Shown here: piece after piece, positions 62,172-64,000 of the stretch
Numbering within the stretch: position 1 is the stretch's first letter
Layout: the number at the start of each line of letters is the position of its first letter
NCBI RefSeq assembly: GCF_003058265.1
Contig: NZ_QBUK01000004.1
Coordinates: 124,001-188,000 of the forward strand
DNA: 64,000 bases
Origin: Flagellimonas amoyensis
Lineage (GTDB): Bacteria; Bacteroidota; Bacteroidia; Flavobacteriales; Flavobacteriaceae
Direction of reading: 5' to 3'
Program-made: the position numbers and the translations under genes
Notes under the pieces: generated by a model
Told to the model about the DNA's origin: nothing
Databases searched by the model: none
Seen by the model: the letters and a program-made list of their open reading frames with translations, nothing else

Positions 62172-63091
62172 ACTGTGCTTTTTATATTCTTATATTCTGG
62201 GAGCACCGGCCTGTTTTTCATTGCCGTTTCTATAATATTGAGAACACGCTCCCTTTCTTTTCCTTGCAAGGGCAACCTTGGTGCCCTAACATTTTCGGTA
62301 CCGATTCCAGTGGCCACTTCCGCCAATTTAATGTTCTGCACCAATTGGGGCACTATATCCAACTCCAACAATGGCATGAACCACCTATAGATTTCAAGGG
62401 CTTCATTGATTCTTCCCGCCTTGACCAACTCATAGATGGCAACGGTTTCCGCTGGATAGGCACATACCAATCCGGCCACCCAACCATCGGCACCGCTTAC
62501 CAAGCTTTCCAATCCCAGGGTATCTACTCCTGTGAATACCTTCAAGCGGTCACCAAAACGGTTTCTCAACCTTATGATATTGGTAATGTCCCTTGTGGAT
62601 TCCTTTATGGCTTGGATATTATCACATTTCAAGAGTTCGGCCATCATGTCCAAAGTTACCTCAATTTTATAATCTATGGGGTTGTTATAGATCATCATGG
62701 GAAGTGAAGTGCTGTTGGCAATGGACTGAAAAAACACAACGGTTTCGTGGTCGGTCGCCTTATATCGCATAGGAGGCAATACCATGATTCCCTGTGCTCC
62801 TGCCTTTTCGGCTTGTTGGGCCATGAAAATGGCTTCTTTGGTACTTTGTTCGGCAATGGTCATCACAACAGGAATCCGACCCCCTACCATTTCAAGGGTA
62901 GCCTTGATCAGGGTTTCTTTTTCGCTCTTGGTCAGTGTACTTGCTTCACCCAAGGAACCTCCTAGAATGATCCCATGGACTCCGGCATCCATTTGGGCCT
63001 TGATATTTTTCTCGAACATAGCAAGGTCCAGTTCGTCCTCGCTTGTGAATTTTGTCGTAACAGCAGGCATGATGCCTTCCCATTGTATCAT
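62168..63091 (-). CDS. DHDPS/NAL-family lyase, probable 1-pyrroline-4-hydroxy-2-carboxylate deaminase
   Basis: The ATG at 63091 (MIQWEGIMPAV) is preferred over the longer frame from 63127; about 307 residues. It is a (beta/alpha)8 class I aldolase-like protein with Schiff-base Lys163 in AIKEST, the Tyr in MIYNNP (135) and the carboxylate loop GGSLGEA. In the hydroxyproline pathway this family deaminates and dehydrates pyrroline-4-hydroxy-2-carboxylate to alpha-ketoglutarate semialdehyde. A 2-keto-3-deoxy-arabonate dehydratase is the alternative within the family, but the adjacent epimerase and oxidase favour the hydroxyproline role. It is the first gene of the operon; its promoter has AraC-type site C. 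Confidence 0.9.
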   Translation of the reverse strand: MIQWEGIMPAVTTKFTSEDELDLAMFEKNIKAQMDAGVHGIILGGSLGEASTLTKSEKETLIKATLEMVGGRIPVVMTIAEQSTKEAIFMAQQAEKAGAQGIMVLPPMRYKATDHETVVFFQSIANSTSLPMMIYNNPIDYKIEVTLDMMAELLKCDNIQAIKESTRDITNIIRLRNRFGDRLKVFTGVDTLGLESLVSGADGWVAGLVCAYPAETVAIYELVKAGRINEALEIYRWFMPLLELDIVPQLVQNIKLAEVATGIGTENVRAPRLPLQGKERERVLNIIETAMKNRPVLPEYKNIKSTV

Positions 63092-63110
63092 ATTGCTAAT
63101 ATTTTGGTTA

Positions 63111-63118
63111 CAAAAATA
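63111..63118 (-). promoter_or_regulatory. -7 box of the hydroxyproline operon
   Basis: On the minus strand it reads TATTTTTG, an exact TAnnTTTG match, 19 bp before the deaminase ATG. No -33 TTG is found; the direct-repeat element begins exactly 28 bp upstream, the same distance as in the peptidase promoter. Confidence 0.6.
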
Positions 63119-63146
63119 AAAGACCATTCAGCAAGATGCGGTCTAT

Positions 63147-63176
63147 TTATTAGCCTTTTATGATACTATATTGACA
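63147..63176. promoter_or_regulatory. AraC-type direct-repeat operator, site C
   Basis: TTATTAGC at 63147-63154 and ATATTGAC at 63168-63175 are half-sites 21 bp apart. ATACTATATT within it is identical to sites A and B. It lies 56-85 bp upstream of the deaminase start. Confidence 0.6.
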
Positions 63177-63273
63177 GAAGAATAAGACATAGTCCATCCA
63201 ATAGGCAAAATTTAGTTCATAAAATAAGGGTAAATAGAGCTTCCAAAGGGGGTTTTCTCCATTTTCTTGATTT

Positions 63274-63303
63274 TTATTATCTAAAATCTATACTATATTA
63301 CCC
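63274..63303. promoter_or_regulatory. AraC-type direct-repeat operator, site B
   Basis: TTATTATC at 63274-63281 and ATATTACC at 63295-63302 are half-sites 21 bp apart. The 14-base ATACTATATTACCC is identical to site A. It lies 57-86 bp before the AraC-type regulator's ATG and could serve autoregulation or act as a distal site for the operon. Confidence 0.62.
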
Positions 63304-63359
63304 GAAAACATTGTTTTGACCCATAAAGTTAGTAATTTCATATAAAAACCTCGTAAGCC

Positions 63360-64000
63360 ATGAAAGTTCTCCCATTCAAAATCCCCAAGCCCGAACAAGA
63401 AGCACTCGTCTATCAAGAAGATTCCGGCATCATCTTTTATGACAAGTTGCACCAACATGAAGAAATACAGATAAGCTATGTTGCCGCTGGGGAAGGATCC
63501 CTCATTGTGGGTGACACCGTCAACGATTTCAATCCGGGTGACGTGCTGGTCATAGGGGAAAATGTACCCCATGTGTTCCGAAGCGACCCTAAGAACTCCC
63601 CAAAATCCGTTATGTACACCTTGTTCTTCACCAAAAAATCATTCGGCAAGGATTTTTTCAGCCTTTCGGACCTGACCAGGTTACAGCTTTTCTTTGAAGA
63701 ATCGGGATATGGCATCAAGATCATGTCTAACTTGGAAAGGTTATCGTCCCATTTTGGACATCTCAAAAACCAGAGCCGTATCCAACGGATCGCAACCTTG
63801 CTGCACATTCTCGATATCATGATATCCTCTGAAAAACAACCTTTGTCCACTTTCGTATACCGAAAAATCTATACGAACGACGAGGGCAACCGAATGAACA
63901 ATGTGTTTGAATTTGCCCTGAACCATTTCCACGAACCTTTTTCCCTGGATACTGTGGCGGATAGGGCCAACATGAGCAAGAATGCTTTCTGTCGCTATTT
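63360..64000 (+). CDS. AraC-family regulator, 3' truncated by the window end
   Basis: Open from the ATG at 63360 to the end of the window, 213 complete codons. An N-terminal cupin-type sensor domain (about 15-100, KLHQHEEIQISYVAAGEGSLIVGD, FNPGDVLVIGENVPHVFRSD in pieces) is followed by helices and the start of an AraC helix-turn-helix (SLDTVADRANMSKNAFCRYF). The second HTH is missing because the window stops. It is divergent from the hydroxyproline operon, with two direct-repeat operators between them, so it is the likely activator responding to hydroxyproline or an arabinosyl-Hyp product (inference). Confidence 0.9.
   Translation, partial: MKVLPFKIPKPEQEALVYQEDSGIIFYDKLHQHEEIQISYVAAGEGSLIVGDTVNDFNPGDVLVIGENVPHVFRSDPKNSPKSVMYTLFFTKKSFGKDFFSLSDLTRLQLFFEESGYGIKIMSNLERLSSHFGHLKNQSRIQRIATLLHILDIMISSEKQPLSTFVYRKIYTNDEGNRMNNVFEFALNHFHEPFSLDTVADRANMSKNAFCRY

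Overview
The window looks like the chromosome of a marine-type Flavobacteriaceae (Bacteroidota). The main reasons are a type IX secretion cargo protein with a gliding-type C-terminal domain next to a PorP/SprF gene, TAnnTTTG-type -7 promoter boxes with few Shine-Dalgarno sites, PafA-type phosphatase, Nudix-type AraR and many carbohydrate-active enzymes. No rRNA, tRNA, transposase, phage gene or CRISPR array was seen.

Layout. 1-5.1 kb: phosphoester and ester hydrolases (the end of a calcineurin-like phosphoesterase, GDPD, SGNH hydrolase, PafA) with a DeoR regulator. 5.1-10.9 kb: an AraC regulator, then an operon of GMC dehydrogenase, Gfo/Idh/MocA oxidoreductase, gluconate-dehydrogenase subunit-3-like protein and hexosamine-6-phosphate isomerase-like protein, then a DUF1398 gene. 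11-18.1 kb: a PAS-LuxR regulator and a run of eight poorly known genes, including a MORN/YwqK-like protein, a small zinc-ribbon protein and two SUMF1-fold proteins without the FGE cysteines. 18.1-21.4 kb: a Ktr/Trk potassium uptake pair and a Crp/Fnr regulator. 22-28 kb: a DUF4347 protein, a 1541-residue T9SS adhesin with 105-bp tandem calcium-binding repeats, and SprF/PorP. 28.2-30.3 kb: thioredoxin and two universal stress proteins. 30.5-36 kb: an RND efflux operon.

36.2-64 kb is the most interesting part. A leftward operon carries L-arabinose uptake and the isomerase pathway (SSS symporter, mutarotase, AraA, AraD, AraB) plus GH127 and GH51 arabinofuranosidases, with a Nudix-family AraR gene divergent from it. 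A GH43-LamG protein follows. Next is a second leftward block: DUF5695 protein, a second GH127-type enzyme with LamG, a DPP4-like peptidase, and the complete trans-4-hydroxy-L-proline catabolic set (D-amino-acid oxidase family, 4-hydroxyproline 2-epimerase, alpha-ketoglutarate semialdehyde dehydrogenase, DHDPS-family deaminase). A divergent AraC regulator runs off the end of the window.

My reading (inference) is that 36-64 kb is a utilisation system for arabinosylated hydroxyproline-rich glycoproteins (extensin-, AGP- or algal-type). GH127 family members remove beta-L-arabinofuranose, including Hyp-linked arabinose. A DPP4-like enzyme can cut after Pro/Hyp, and both released products, L-arabinose and hydroxyproline, have complete catabolic routes here. 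A 30-bp direct-repeat element, with half-sites 21 bp apart in the AraC-type layout, occurs upstream of the peptidase-GH127-DUF5695 operon and twice upstream of the hydroxyproline operon. In both leftward promoters its proximal edge lies exactly 28 bp from a -7 box, which ties the glycosidase genes to hydroxyproline catabolism at the regulatory level. No SusC/SusD pair and no evident hydroxyproline transporter lie within the window.
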